In this document: positions 34,122 through 48,076 of the stretch, in pieces | Layout: every line of letters starts with the position of its first letter | Numbering within the stretch: position 1 is the first letter of the stretch | Source: Bolinopsis microptera | Lineage: Eukaryota > Ctenophora > Tentaculata > Lobata > Bolinopsidae | Direction of reading: 5' to 3' | Length of the DNA: 64,000 bases | NCBI RefSeq assembly: GCF_026151205.1 | Contig: NC_087072.1 | Coordinates: forward strand, 8,418,084-8,482,083 | Position numbers and translations under genes: made by a program | The notes under the pieces: model-generated | What the model saw: only the letters and a program-made list of their open reading frames with translations | Databases searched by the model: none | What the model was told of the DNA's origin: nothing

Positions 34122-37100
34122 CACGTGATCATTACCATACTTCCACAGCAACCCACTGAATTGCCATGGCAACCCATTGGTTGTCGCCAAAACACAATTT
34201 TATAGACAAGCTTAACAAAGTCACGGTCATAACCAATTCGATGTCTGATTCCAATAAATCCCATACCATTACAATAAAATATTTGCCATTAAAACATTAA
34301 ACAGTAAACATTAAACAGTAAACACATAAACTAGTATCACGCTTGAGAAATAATCATAAATATTTCCGTCGACATATTTATACTGCGTCACGTGACTGAT
34401 ATATATTGTCTCCGGAGTGACAGCTAGCAAAGCTGAAATCAGGATAACAGTGTAAATATCGGTGATTTGCAGCTCCTGATTGGCTGCTCCTGTCTCGTGA
34501 TCCAGTTCCACACGTGACCGGATTTAACAGCTAACTTCCAGGCGTTAAGGTATTAAAATTTAAATAGTAATTAACACGATCTTGAATTGTTTAGTTGTAG
34601 CTCTCTCTTATATAAGCTCTGGTAGTATCAAAATGGTTACTTAACCGGTCACGATCGTTAGCAGGAAACACACCTTTACTTTCTCAGGGTCACGTGACGC
34701 ACGTTCTCCTCAGATGACCACTGTTGAATTCTCAAGCTTTTGACAACTTCACATTTTGATTTACGTCCTTCAAACTGCTTTAAATGCACCACTATTCGTA
34801 ATAAAATTAAATGAAAGCTAACAGTAAGGTTTCAAAGCAAGGCTTCAAATTAGATATAATTTAGATAACTGCAAACGTCAAACTTTGGTGATCAAAATTC
34901 TATAGAATGATCGCGCACTTTTCGGTATAAAAACTTTGAGGTTTGATCGCAAATCTTGAACCAGCTTGCAAGGCAACCGGTAAAATAGACACAACAAAAT
35001 GATTGCAACACGTGGAATCTTGATAATTTATTGTATATCGCTATACTTTAATGTCACATAATCTATTGCTATAATTGTAACGGCGCCTAATAGTAAAAGC
35101 TAGTCTGTTAAATAAAGTAACATCACATCTTTGAGGTTATGTGAAAAGATTTTCAATAGATCGAAACAATGGTTTAAATTAGCTGAAAGGTAATATATAT
35201 AACTCAATAAAAGGAGTTAATATGAATTCCCATGGCACAAAAAGATAGGATGGACCTAAAACAATACAACGTTATAAACAATGGAATCGGTTCAGGAAGC
35301 ATCATCCACATCATGCACGCAACTCACATTGGCCGTAATATTGTGCCCGCTAATAAAAATACAGGACCCGGCCCCATATTACCTCCCTAACTGGCCCCCC
35401 TTCCTTTTGTAATATTTAACAGTTACAATATCCTCCCAATACTTTCAAAACAAAACCAAGTCGCTAGAAAATATTCAAACAGTTTAGCTTGTACAGTAAT
35501 GCGTGGAGAGGGTAACCACATGAAATAAACGAAATTAATTCGTATAGTAAGAGAGACATAATTGAAAATAATGAACAGTTACAATGGCATATTGACTGGG
35601 CGGCAGTGCAGTTAACCACAGGTTTAAACGCGAATTAACTGGTTAAAATACATACTGCGAATAGTATTTGTAATTCCTTTTCACGTTGCTATGGTAACGC
35701 TGGTGTGCTGTTAAAACTACAGCCCTATTTCATGCGCTACGCGTAGTTCTGGGAGAAAGCACAGTTAAACCAGGTCACGTCACATGACATGTCTCCGTTT
35801 ACAGATAAGGAAACAGATGAATTTATTTAGCGGAACCGTCTGCAACAATCGGGAACTTTCTCCCAATAGACTCAATGAGGGACAGCGTAATATTCAAACA
35901 ATTTAACGTCTAAACCATAGTATATAGATATGTATATTGTTTCAAGACGGGCTGAATACGCTGTAAAGAATTTACCTAAACAACATGGCCTTAACCGAAA
36001 TCGCAATTAAATACTGCATCATTGCTAACTCTAAACTGTCTTGAAATTTAAAGCGATTTAGACAAAATAACAAAATAAACGGAGCATGAAAATTTCACAA
36101 GCCTCAGTCACGTCGAACTCCCGTCGGATGGGAGTTGTACACACAATTTCATCAAGACTAGTTGCACAGTGAGATGATGCGTTTTATTTGGACGTGATTA
36201 ATCACCCAGTTCAGTGGTTAGGCACTGTTACCATGGCTACAGACAGTGATAGAATCCTGCACGTGCATAACGAAGGCCAGTGAACCAGAGCTTTATATTA
36301 TGAAAACAATAGTTTCATCTGCCTGTGTGACGCTAGACCGGCCCGATAACACCATTTCAAATCAAAACACAATCGGTTCAGTGATCTGATTCGACCAATC
36401 ACGCTGGGGTAAGCTAATTGTCATACCATGAGACAATAGGGTATCTAGGAGATAAGCTTGTAAAGTTGGATCACCGAGAGAGATCTATTTAACGATCTAC
36501 GGACCACCAAATCACAAGTTGCTTTAATAAACGTCCTACTATATCGTGACTCGGTCAGACGAGAACAAATCAAAAATTTACGTCAAGTATTGTGTTTAGC
36601 GGCGTTGTAAACTGACCTAATGCACGAATTATCGAATATTCCTAAACGAACGATTATCTAAGATAAGAAGCTAAATAAAACATAAAAAGTGTATTTTGAT
36701 AAATAATAAGCACCGTGACTATGTCACGTAAATGTTAAAAGAACGGAGTAGTAAAAATATATATATTTTCTACGGAATGTATTTATTTATCTTTTTAAAT
36801 ATAAATATTTCCACGGTGATATGACCATGGCAAATCTTATAAATATCCAGTATTAAAAGTGGGATATACTCGTCGTATGCTGGTTTATAGCCATTAACAA
36901 CAACATAAAATATCCCTGTTTTGCAAAGTTAACCAGTAAGTTTGCTGGCGAATATGTATGATTAAAATTTCAAGTGAATAGTATTTAAAATATATACAAT
37001 AACAAGTTATAGAAATACTTGAGCGTTTCAAGAAGCATATTTTATACTCCGGAATGTAAATAATGTTGAATAGTTACTGTAGTAACAACTAACAGCGATC

Positions 37101-39565
37101 AGTTTATACAAGAGTTTCAATTGATGATTGTTGACAAAGAAGTGGCATGGAAAAGCGTACTGAATGCGAAAAATATGGGAATCACCGCAAAAGATAAGCA
37201 TAGTAAACAAAACTACGTTAGAGTTTGCGACCACATACTGAGAAACTGAAGGATCTCACTCTCTGAGCACTAGTGACGATTATATTTCTATAATGTAAAA
37301 AGATTGACAAGTGGAGATTCTTACAACGTAAAAATATTGACGTTGCAAAAGTTTTATCACGTTTAGCTCAGGCAAATTCGTGATGCACAAACTGAATCTC
37401 AACCAAACTGGAACTGGTCACAATCTACATCGAACCAAAGGAGGAAGGGGACCCGAACCTCCAGACCTCTGCTAGATCACATGACTCCGTTAACCATTTG
37501 ACTGGGTGATCTCTCCTCGCCAAGTCACGTGAACGTCAAATGTCAGGTGGCCGGGTGATAATCTCCTGAGGGCGTCAACACAGCCATGTAGACGAGTCAT
37601 GACAGTTCACTGTAAAATTACTCAAAATCGGTAAAATGTACAGTCTCGTGACTGCGGGTAAAAGCAATAAAGTGCTCGCTAGACAAAAATAATGATAATT
37701 TATCGCGAGTTAATCAAAGAAAATACGACCAATCGGGAGTCAGGTTAACGTTAACCTGTAAATCTCAGGTAAGGAAGTCACGTGTTACGGTAGTAGCTAT
37801 ATTGATTTCTCGAGAACTTTCAAATCGTCTCAATAAAATTTGTAATACTCAAATAGAGTTAGTGATGCAGGTTTATTGAACGTTTAGACCTAAGAATTAG
37901 AATTATACGTAAAACCTGTTTAAAATCGTATAACGATTCATACCTGAGAAATTTCTTACCAGACCAATCAGATAGCGTTTACGTGTTCCCATGGCAACAA
38001 GCAATAAACTCGAGGTGGCAGGGCTTTGTCAAAAAACGCGACTGTGGTGTTTATTTCCCATTAAAACTACCATTAACAAATTTCTAGGATCTACAAACGA
38101 CGGTCGTCTCCGCGTACCTGAAGAATCGGTGTTGAACAAAATGTTTTGCCATCATACGACTAAAATTTGACTGTTTACTGGTTTTAACATGGAGCACATA
38201 ATATATATTAAGGAACAGGACACTCGTGAGAAAGGACAATTAGTACTACAGTAGGGTGGTGAGGTAACGTAGCTGGTATTACCCCGGCCCGGAGATGGAG
38301 AGAGTCGGATAGTTTCATCATAAAATGAGCAGGCTGCACTGACTGACTGATGAGGAGGAGAATTTGAGAGGAGCTGGTTGGAGTACTTGTGATGAATGAA
38401 TGAGCTGTGAGAGAAAAAGCTGCCGCGTTCAAATCGTGTTTTACAACTTTAACTTAAATTCGTCAAGCAAGCTCCTTTGTTTCAATGGTCTGAATATATG
38501 TGAATAATCTTCAATAGGTACTTAAACTATTTCTTTGATGTGTCTTTTTAAACTTAGAATCAGTCAGCATTCTCAGCAATGCCCCTAAAGCCGAGCTGCG
38601 AATCAGATCGCTGCAACGTACATTAAAACACGTAACAAAATAAAACACACGTATCACGTGACCCAAAACGGCCTAGTCATGCATAATTTGAAAAAATAAT
38701 ATTACGAAAACATAAACGTTATTTAAGTAGCGCCGTATCTTTTTTAACAAGCAAATGCTTAATTTAAAGAAATTCAATCAATTGAAGTCACAAATAAACT
38801 CAATCGACCGCTGAGAAGGAGAAGCGTAAAGTGCTCACTATGATGTCACGTGATACCCACGTGACAGGGACCCTGGAGAGGACGCTGCCCCCTGTTAACA
38901 GGTGCCTCGCCATTTAAACTCTTTTAATTCTGGTACCCGCTGATTTGGCACCCGGCTACAATTTTTATGAATTGAGGTAGCCGAGAGTCCATGTTGAAAC
39001 TGACTACACCACACTTCACTGCACGCTTCTTAAAACGAACCATATGTTAGCGAGCGTCCGTAATCATTTCAAATGGAGGCGCTAAATGTTTTTTATTTTA
39101 ACTGACTCTTGTAAATCAAGGTGCGATGAAAAGTTGGTAAATAGTAGCACCACATATCTCGTATCAGTGAGATAAAGCCGAGGAATCTCGGAATTTAGAG
39201 CGGCCAACAAATTTGCAGAGACGTAAGGAATTTGCACAACAACGAACATTTGCACAACAAAGAACATATGATAAATGGACAACTGAAGGTCACCTTCGGT
39301 AGAAACCTTTTGGTGCTACTGATTGATAAGGCTACTGTGTCACACGTGAACTTGAAGAGCATGATATAATATAATATCCTACAACGCTTCCAAGGGGTTT
39401 TGTGGCCAAGGTCTGTCGCTAGAAACAGTTAACACAGTCCCATAACACAGTATTCTACGTTGTATCTATTCTGAGGTGAGTCCTCAATCCTCATTCACTT
39501 ACCTACCTTAGCAAGTGCGTCGTGGCCCAGTGAACGTAGCCAGCTCATAAGGTGTGTCTCACGTG
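34122..39565. promoter_or_regulatory. Region rich in CACGTG boxes
   Basis: CACGTG is seen at about 34122, 34389, 34511, 34691, 35009, 36260, 37526, 37779, 38655, 38847, 38859, 39343 and 39560, mostly as TCACGTGA/G. In AT-rich DNA this is well above what base composition alone would give. It lies upstream of the predicted start of the zinc-finger gene. A regulatory role (bHLH-zip factors of the USF/TFEB/MITF type) is inference. Confidence 0.4.
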
Positions 39566-42492
39566 GAAGCTATGCCCAAATTTCCAGTTGTTCCCCCAAA
39601 TTCAATTATATTTTAAATCCTACACCTGAAGCTCCTTATTTCTCACAAAATGACCCTCGAGAGGGGCTGAGAGGTGCACATGTGTGAGCACATCAGTCGG
39701 CGTAACAGTCGTGAGTCTCACTTCTAAAAGCAATAACAAACAACTGGTCGTATTGGTTGATAGCACCGTCTGACCATTGTCCTTGGGATAATAGTGAACT
39801 AATATGCTTCTACTATACTAATTGTTTTAGCAGACATTTTTATCCAAAGAACGCTGAAAGTCATTACGTTGCACAGTGCTGACTTAATCAGTGAGTCAGC
39901 AAAAAGTGACTTTTATTGAGGATCTGCTGTCTTCAGACGCAGTTGCCAGCCACCCCTAGGACGGTGATTAAGGGTAGACATCTTGTAAACAATGACAATA
40001 GTTACTAATGCGCTTTAACAAAATGTCCAGGTTACAGATTGAAGCTTTACAGATTGAAGCTGTTCGGGATTTAATACTAGCTGAAGGAACACATTTCTAG
40101 GAATAAAGATGGGCCACTGATCCTAAAATGCATTCTTAATCAAATCGTCGTGGACAAAGAATTGGATGATACGAAGGAGTAGGTTCATGACAAGTTCATA
40201 TTGTCACATGTGACTCTCCGTTTGAAACATACAGTAAGAAAACATCAAATCCGACCTACGCTTAAAAGCCCAGCATGATGCCAATACCCAAGTACCAGAG
40301 TGCCCGCGGTCTCATGAAATTGGGAAAGGTCAAACAAATTTATTGTACCACCAATCTCTCTCCCCCCTGCATGTTCAGATTGGCGTGCGGAAATTCGACG
40401 AATTTTCCATTAGCCCGCGGGACGTCCACCTTCATTAACTTGATTGTATAGTATATCGACACCTGTAATAAATCCGGCGTTCTCTAAAACAATGACTTTG
40501 GATGTGTTAACTGCTATCTGGTCGCGTCGTCCATAAACATTAGCTCAACAATCAGAGACACACCATCTAGATTTTAGATTAATTTATTGTTCAAAGGGAC
40601 GATCCACTGATAGTGCTGTACTCCGAAGTAATATGGCTAAATTGCGTCCAGTTTCTGGCATGACCTGTATAGTCAACATGTCTATTGTTAATATTATTAT
40701 AAAAAGTACAAGCCGAACAGCAAACAAGAACGAAATAAATTGGAAGAAAAGTTGACACGAAGGGCAGTTTCCTAGCTTTAAAATGTAGGTATGTAATATG
40801 ATGTATAGCTCACGTGCAACCGCATAAATCATAACTCGTGACAATATCTCGCCACGATTCACACAAAAAGTGTAAACTTCTCCCATGATATTTTATAACA
40901 AAAATATGTGCAAACATGTTTTAATCGAATGACTAATAAAATAAACGTACCAGTATCATGTTTGATATAATTAATATTTTCAATATCATCCTGCACCTCT
41001 ACTCTTCAACCATATTATCCAGTTGTGTTTAGTTATATATGTTTACTGTGTAATGATTGCAAATAATGAGATAGCTTTTAGTTCTACAATTTCCCACGTT
41101 CTTTTCTAGCTGACAGGATATAATATACACTACTTCCTTTCTAAATTGTTCAACAATTTCAATATTGAGGAAAAAATGAGACAACCGTTTGCTGATAAAA
41201 TCATTTAACTATATCATATGTATATGATCACAATGTATAATATAATGAGCACTGTTACATATCCCACACTCAAACCACGATGTGACAGACACGATTTTCA
41301 GATAAACAATTTTTACATCCTGGAGTGAATTATATAAAATAACTAAATCAAATAATAAAAAGCCGAAAATAAACATGTGATATCACAATCCGAATTGTAC
41401 AGAAATAACGGAAAAACACAAAAAAACACACTGATACAAAAACTAACGAAATATTATCAGTTTTCCAGGAATAGATAAAATAATCTTCTAGTATAATTAG
41501 AAAATTTGCTCTACACGATTGTTTATCCTCGTCCGAATGTAAGTTATTCACGTGGTAACTGGTAAGAGAGTCATTAAATTTACTATTGGTGAACTTAAAA
41601 CTGTAAAACATCTCCTATGTTGAATTTTAAATGGATTGCAGTAGTAGTTGGACCAAAATAGAATATAAATTATAAATACAAAGATACAAAATATGAATAC
41701 TTCCATACTATAAACTTCAAGTGAAAAAGTTAAGTTTCCTGTTTTACGGACAGTGAAATGACAAGGCCAGGGAAATATACAAGGACATAATATCAATTGA
41801 GGTCGTTTGTAAGCAAGTATTATGCATCATATTTACTAAGTTTCCAATACTATCCTTGCAAGAGCAGTATATCGGAAACTTAATAAAATGTAATTTTGAA
41901 CATTGGGTAGTAGAAGGGGACAGTATATTCTAATAAATGGAGCAGGCTTATATTTACAGTAAAATACTCACTAAATTGGTAAGAAATCAGACGTAGCATG
42001 ACAGTTTAAACAACCGGTTAAAAGCTCAGTTTCAAATGTCAAAATTATAATTTACTGTCAAATCTAAAACTAGACACAGTTTAAATGGTCATCTCACGCT
42101 AAAATGAAGTATGAACGAATAAAAGGGATAATAAGGAATTATGGCAATTGCCCTCATCATTGGTGATGATGATGACACCAACTCCAGTAGCGTAATTTCA
42201 GCGATTTCACCATAAATACCAATCAGTCCCAATCGGCAACCCCTCATACCGAGGCACTAATAGTGTCATTCATTGGTATTTGGAGCGACTATACTGTGAG
42301 AAGTAGGTTACAGATATCACTTTAAGGAATGTCATTACAGGGTGCAACGGATACTATAGGCGCTGTGGTGAAACTTGGTTCAGGCACCGAACATAAATGT
42401 TTTTTGTGATCGAAAGAGAGAATTGGTAATCATCAACATTCAACAAGACTGAGAAAAAGTTTGTTAATTGTAAAAGTTAATGATTTACGACA

Positions 42493-42545
42493 GTAACAAG
42501 AATTGCGCCCGTTGTTTCGTTTTGGCGGACGCTAGATTTCCATTT
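42493..42545 (+). repeat. Dispersed repeat copy, pair of 575-618
   Basis: Contains the same two blocks as 575-618 (CAAGAATTGCGCCCGTT and GGCGGACGCTAGATTTCCAT) in the same order with a different spacer. Confidence 0.55.
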
Positions 42546-43243
42546 CACTATAACTATTAATATAAGCTCTAATCAGCTCACCTTATAATAATAATATTGA
42601 AACATCAGTAGACTACGCGTGCCACATTCAAGTTGGGCTTATTACAAAATACTATACATTACTAGTATACATTAAAATACGCTCGTGCCGCGCATTCATT
42701 GACCACAGACTAGCTATACACCACATCTCCGCAAGCAATCCCCGTGCGCGTGCGCGCGGCAAGTTGACATGGTAACGAACGGAAGCAAGCAAGTAAGGAA
42801 CACGACATATATTTGACCCACCTACCGCTATCTCCAAAATCCACGTTTTTCTGCAAAAACGTCCATTCGTAACCTTTCACTATTGCCTTTTTTCAAAAGG
42901 GTGAAAAGGAAAAAATATTGTAATAAATGTCACGTCAGCACTCAGCACCCACATTCGAGATAGATAGTCGGTGAACTTCCTGGAAAAGGTTAATCTAAAA
43001 TGTTCCCAATAAAAAAGATGGAAATTCCGGGTTCCGTAATTTGTTGCAGAGATCTCGGTTGAAGTTTCTGTAAATTACTGGCAAAAATATATGTCAAAAC
43101 CCTCTGATAATGTTCCTGGAGCAGAAGTAAGTAATAGCCACCACCGTCTTGACTCTGCCGCCACCTTACTTTTCCACCACCACCACCGCCGATGACATTT
43201 TAAATTTCCAGACGATGTGCTAAATTGTCTCACTAACCCTCTA

Positions 43244-43610
43244 GTTCCATGGGCGAATTTTCACTCAAATTTTTTCCGAATTTTTGGCTCTCTCTTTTCG
43301 ATTCACTGAAATATTTGAGCTAAAAAATTTGTGAACGTGCTCACGTATTAAATTTTTCTCACTCAAATGATATAGTCGCTGCGGTCGTTATCGATATTAT
43401 AATTGCATTTTGTTGTCTCGCACCCAAGTTTGTGTTTGTGTATCCTAATTAAAACTCGAGTGGCTGCAGTCCTGATCCTACCCGACACCACCAATACGCG
43501 TATCGATACTGTGCGAAAATTATTTGCCCATGGAACAGGTCACCCGTATAATTTTATTTCGCAAATAAAATTTGCTCAAATTTTTTCACTGTATTATTTG
43601 CCCATGGAAC
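43244..43610. mobile_element. 367-bp TA-flanked MITE
   Basis: The left end GTTCCATGGGCGAA and the right end TTGCCCATGGAAC are inverted repeats, each next to TA (43242-43 and 43611-12). An extra internal copy of the end (TTTGCCCATGGAAC) lies at about 43524. Subterminal CTCAAATTTTTTC blocks are also shared. No coding capacity. Confidence 0.7.
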
Positions 43611-43720
43611 TAAAGGGTAAAGTGGGCAAAAATTGCGTGGACTTTAGCCATAAATTAAAGAATGTTAATACAAATATAAGTTTCAAAATGATTGCACTTA
43701 GGATAATAATGACATTTATT

Positions 43721-46023
43721 CTCAATGAAACAAGAAATTTTTTCAATGAAACAAGAAATTTGCTGTCTAGCACCTTATATATTACCAGATGGTCATTGGT
43801 CATGTATTCACATTGTACGCTTTGTTCGGATCACAGTATGTGCCATCCTACCGAGTAGCGATATGGGAATTGAAAGGCAGTGACACGAATCTCAGTTGCA
43901 AGAGCGTTATCACGTTATATATAACATTGTCACCGCCTTAACACCTGATATAAGAAACTATGCTCGAGAGTACGCGCATAACACGTATTGTTTGTCCAGA
44001 TTAGGAGTTCGAATTTAAACGGCATTCAGGGGGACTTTTTAGGTGCGATGAAAATCAAAAATTATGTGACTTCGCTAATTTTCCTAGTTTCATTACATAT
44101 TAACATTAAATGATGCGGAAAATATATGGCAAATTGTGCGATGACGCAACTAAACTGTGCAAATATACTGATTTATTACTAACTCATCCTTTTTACAATC
44201 ATGTCGGGGGCTTGGGAAGAAAAACATTATTTTGCAGATCGCGTGTACTTGATTTCGAACTGCATAGGATGGGAGATCTAACGAGAGGTTTCTAGATCAC
44301 TATATTTAATGGATAAATAAGAAATAGTTAAATAATGTTATTTTAATCTCCAAGTCAAAGTTAGATTAGCAAGTAAAGGGAGACTCGAAATTTCTGAACG
44401 GGACTTAATGTCAATGAGATCATCTTTTGGTACAGAAATACCGTAATTTACTCGAAAGCGAATCATCTATCTTAAATTATTTCTTACTATAATGTGTCAA
44501 ATAAGGTCGGTTTAATTTTGATGTGTCAGAATAATAAAACAAGAACTAGTTTTGCAGCAGATTGTACCATCTTCAGATTGCCTTCAATAATGGCTTTGCC
44601 TCTTTGTCACGATGATGATTACATGACATGACAATAAGATTGCATAATCAGAAAACAATTCAATAATTCGATTGTTGATAAAATTCCCAGGGCGAGGTAA
44701 ATTTTGGTTTAAATGTACAAAAACTACTGAGTTGGAGATCTTAGAATGGTCTTCATCACAATAGACAATTGTAGGTATGTACATGGTCATTGGTTCGAAT
44801 AGAAGTGTCATTGTAACTTTGGATTTTATGGTTCACAGCCACTGCGAACTGGCACATCTTAACTACCGCATTACAAATGAGAGTACTTACTATTACATGT
44901 TTAACTTATAATCATTAGAAATAAACACTCTTTACGATGTAGCATCTCATCATTCACCATGATAAATTTCAGATTGTCCATCTCTTAAAGACCCGTAAAT
45001 AAGGGCTCGAAATTAAATTATTGTTTCGAAAGTTTTGGCCTGAAACAATTAATATCTTTTTCTTTGACAAACTTCAATGTAGACAATCACCAAAAGTAAG
45101 GGGTCGAAATAATTTCTTTTAAATTTTGGTCTAGTACTGCAATTAGACCATTGTTGGAAAATCACAAGAAATCGATTGGTTTTTACAAACACAGAAACGT
45201 CTCCTTTTTCCTTTAATATGTTAGATCAGTAGTCAAACATTAAAAAGGGGTATATATGAAGATTCATGATTGTACGTGTGACACCACAATTTGAAGGTCT
45301 GAAATTCTTGATCTACCAGGAACTCTTTTGACCAATCTGAATCTTTCTATGTATGCACATTAACAGAAGGCTCAAGGCTCCAAGTTCTAGTATCGAATTT
45401 AAGAAACGTGATTGCTGTATATTTTATTAGATGTGATCATACCTTAAAATTGCAGTCTATTTATATAGGGAAGGAATAAATCTCTGCTGTATTAAAACAA
45501 AACTATGGATTGATGTAGCCAGTCCTGAGCTGCTGGTCACAATTAAGGGGATTGCATATTCGAGCTGGTCTCTGGCAATTGCTTGAAGTTAGAATTTTTT
45601 TATGAACAGCATTCCAAAGCTTGGCTGCATTAAACAAAAAGGTATTTGTTTTAATTTGGAAGAATAACCGTAGCTAATCAACATAACCACGCCCTGCTTG
45701 ATTGGACCGTAAGAGAATTTGACTGCACAAATGTTATTTTCCAAACATTATAACTGGCTGGTTACACACATCTCAATTAAATTACCCTAGGCTACTGTTT
45801 TCCAAGTCTTGTCCTGTGAGTAGAGTATGTGTGAGAAAGTTTTAATAAAATGAATGTATATTTTTGAGTTACCTGTCCTTCCAAAACTAAACTGGCAGTC
45901 AAGGACAAAAAGTCATACACCAAATGGGCATTATATTTTATGAATTATTTTACATCTTTTTATTCTGTAAAATGTGCTAAAATTAAATTTCTTGTTTCAT
46001 TGAAAATTTCTTGTTTCATTGAG
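43721..46023. mobile_element. Possible 2.3-kb element with paired inverted terminal words
   Basis: The left edge has CAATGAAACAAGAAATTT twice in a row (43721-43761). The right edge (45985-46023) has the same doubled word in inverted orientation. Doubled, inverted ends suggest an element of about 2.3 kb. No transposase was recognised inside, and no clear target-site duplication is seen, so it may instead be two separate repeat copies. Confidence 0.45.
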
Positions 46024-46597
46024 TGGTACTTGATAATCTTAGAGAATTCTGAAATGCAGTGATATTTAAGCCTTATACAATTTTACCAGAAAGAAAATAT
46101 AATCTTTCAAATGTTCAAATTACTCATTATGCTGTTAGAAGTTATGTACAGTTTGTGACATTGTGAGAACACACTTCCACATCAGAATCAGACGACACAC
46201 ACCCTACGGGTAATCAAATAATCTATGTGAGTACTATGAGGACGGAAGAATAAAGAAAACAACAATTTCAAGAAAACAACAATTTTATTTAGTATCAATT
46301 AAAGCAGACAAAAATATATTTCATTGTTGCGCTATGCGTTACTGTGCAGCGCTGCACACTCGATTATGCTTCTCGCTAAATCGCCGAGCTGCAAAGAATT
46401 GACATCGTCAATTAATATATTTCATATATATAACTAGCACGAAATTTAGATCAGATATCCTAGGGGACTTGGAGTAGCAAGAGAAATATCTTTTTGAGGA
46501 AAGGGCACCTCAGTCTGGCAAGTTCACAAAGCCATGTGTATACGTGTACTGCGTGACGCGCTACTGCAAGCGAGAGGGCTCTAGTTAGAGCAACCAA

Positions 46598-46959
46598 GAA
46601 ACCCTTACTGGATGGGGCTTAACTTTGAAAGCAAAAGAGTTGGAGACTTCCGGTTTTTTGTAATATGTTCCTCTTTTAAAAGTAACGTTACCTCCCCAGG
46701 AGGAAAATTCAAGACAACGTAGTTGTTGACTTATCTCAAAATCTCCAGAAAAGTCCCATTTCGGGCCGATCAAAAGTTTGCAACTTTAACTTTGCGGATT
46801 CCTGTACTCTGATTGTCTGAATTGTGTCACGTGGTAGCTGCTTGAACGTTGGAATGCGCCACACGTGCAAATCATGCTTGATGTCGCGCGCGAGGTCGAG
46901 CCGTCTGTTTATATTAAACCAACTCTAATACCACCACCAGCCAGTAACTTTTCCTGGGT
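46598..46959. repeat. Dispersed/duplicated repeat, copy 1
   Basis: A stretch of about 360 bp starting GAAACCCTTACTGGATGGGG and ending CCAGCCAGTAACTTTTCCTG is repeated at 47303-47807 with few differences. It appears to be the uninterrupted form. Confidence 0.9.
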
Positions 46960-47302
46960 ACGAAGTTACCAATTAGGGCTACTAAATGCCAAACACAAGG
47001 ATATTTCGTATTCGGATCATATTCCTGCAGGCTGTCTGGTCGCAAGAAATCGATGCTGATCTTAACTGAGCGATAAGTGATGTTAAGTGAGACCGTGAGC
47101 ACCACTTCTTGTCAAATTGGCTTTTGAATTACGGCCCAATCATGAAGTAAAACAGTACAAGTTGTGTTTTAACGACAAAATACAGCTAATTTTAGCCCTT
47201 GAAAGTTGTAGGTTTGGAAGATCAATACGGCTCCTTTAATTCTTAAAAGTCTTAAGCTAGAACGGCCAAAACACCCTACTCGGCGTCAGTCAGCTGCACA
47301 CA

Positions 47303-47807
47303 GAAACCCTTACTGGATGGGGCTTAACTTTGAAAGTAAAAGAGTACAGTTGGAGACTTCCGGTTTTTTGTAACACTCTTTTAAAAGTAACGTTACCTCT
47401 CCAGGAGGAAAATTCAAGACAACGTAGTTGTTGAGTTATCTCAAAATCTCCAGAGAAGTCCCATTTCGGGCCGATCAAAAGTTTGCAACTTTAACTTTGC
47501 GGATTCCTGTACTCTGATTGGCTGAATTGTGTCACGTCACACGCGTGGTAGCTGCTTGATCATTGGAATGCGCCACGCGTGCAAATCATGCTTGATGTCG
47601 CGCGCAAGGTCGAGCCGTCTGTTTTAATTAAACCAACTAGTTGATTCACGATGTCAATCCTTCGCAGCTCGGTGAGGCACAGTGGTGCATCCCGCCGATC
47701 TACCGAATGGTTGCGAGAAGCATTATTTGATGCGCGCGCGACCAAGTAGTGCATCGCGCTACAAACCAACTAGCTAATACCACCACCAGCCAGTCATTTT
47801 TCCTGGG
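47303..47807. repeat. Dispersed/duplicated repeat, copy 2, interrupted
   Basis: Matches 46598-46959 in the same orientation apart from small indels and a 122-bp insert at 47641-47762. A short third piece of the same family is at about 50148-50222. Confidence 0.9.
47641..47762. mobile_element. 122-bp insertion with 11-bp flanking duplication
   Basis: AAACCAACTAG flanks the insert at 47630-47640 and 47763-47773. The sister copy at 46598-46959 has a single AAACCAACT at this point, so this is an insertion. The ends show no clear inverted repeat and the class is unknown. It is GC-richer than its surroundings (GATGCGCGCGCGACC). Confidence 0.7.
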
Positions 47808-48011
47808 AATCTGGCAATTAGGTATATTTCTTCAAATATTGACGGATGTTACTCGTCTAAATTTCTTCGAAGTAGCGCGCGCCGCTTTCTTCTCGAAATA
47901 TGCTGGCAAGTGCTACGAAGTAGCGCGCGCCGGGCCAGACCAATTAATAATGGTCAATTTAACATTTAAATATACCTCTGGCAAGGTATATTTCTTTAGC
48001 CTGTCATTCCG

Positions 48012-48076
48012 TTACCTTGGGACCTCAGGCTATTATAGAAATTCGGCGGAATGACAGGCTGAGCGCGGCCCAGTAA
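48012..48076 (+). mobile_element. 65-bp hAT-like MITE inserted in another copy of the same family
   Basis: It starts TTACCTTGGGACCTCAGGC and ends GCGCGGCCCAGTAA. GTCATTCCG flanks it on both sides (48003-48011 and 48077-48085). The sequence outside, from about 47999 to 48128, reads as the reverse orientation of the same family (AGCCTGTCATTCCG, then CCGAATCTCTAT, then CCTGGGGTCCCC), so one copy has jumped into another. The ends form an imperfect inverted repeat (TTAC..TGGG.CC). Confidence 0.75.

Noticed and set aside
40584-41796. Hydrophobic minus-strand open frames
   Set aside because: AT-rich DNA commonly gives F/I/L/Y-rich frames; no splice-linked continuation or family motif was seen.
43403-43858. 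151-codon open frame on the plus strand
   Set aside because: It overlaps the TA-flanked MITE and the doubled CAATGAAACAAG word; composition and content show no protein character.
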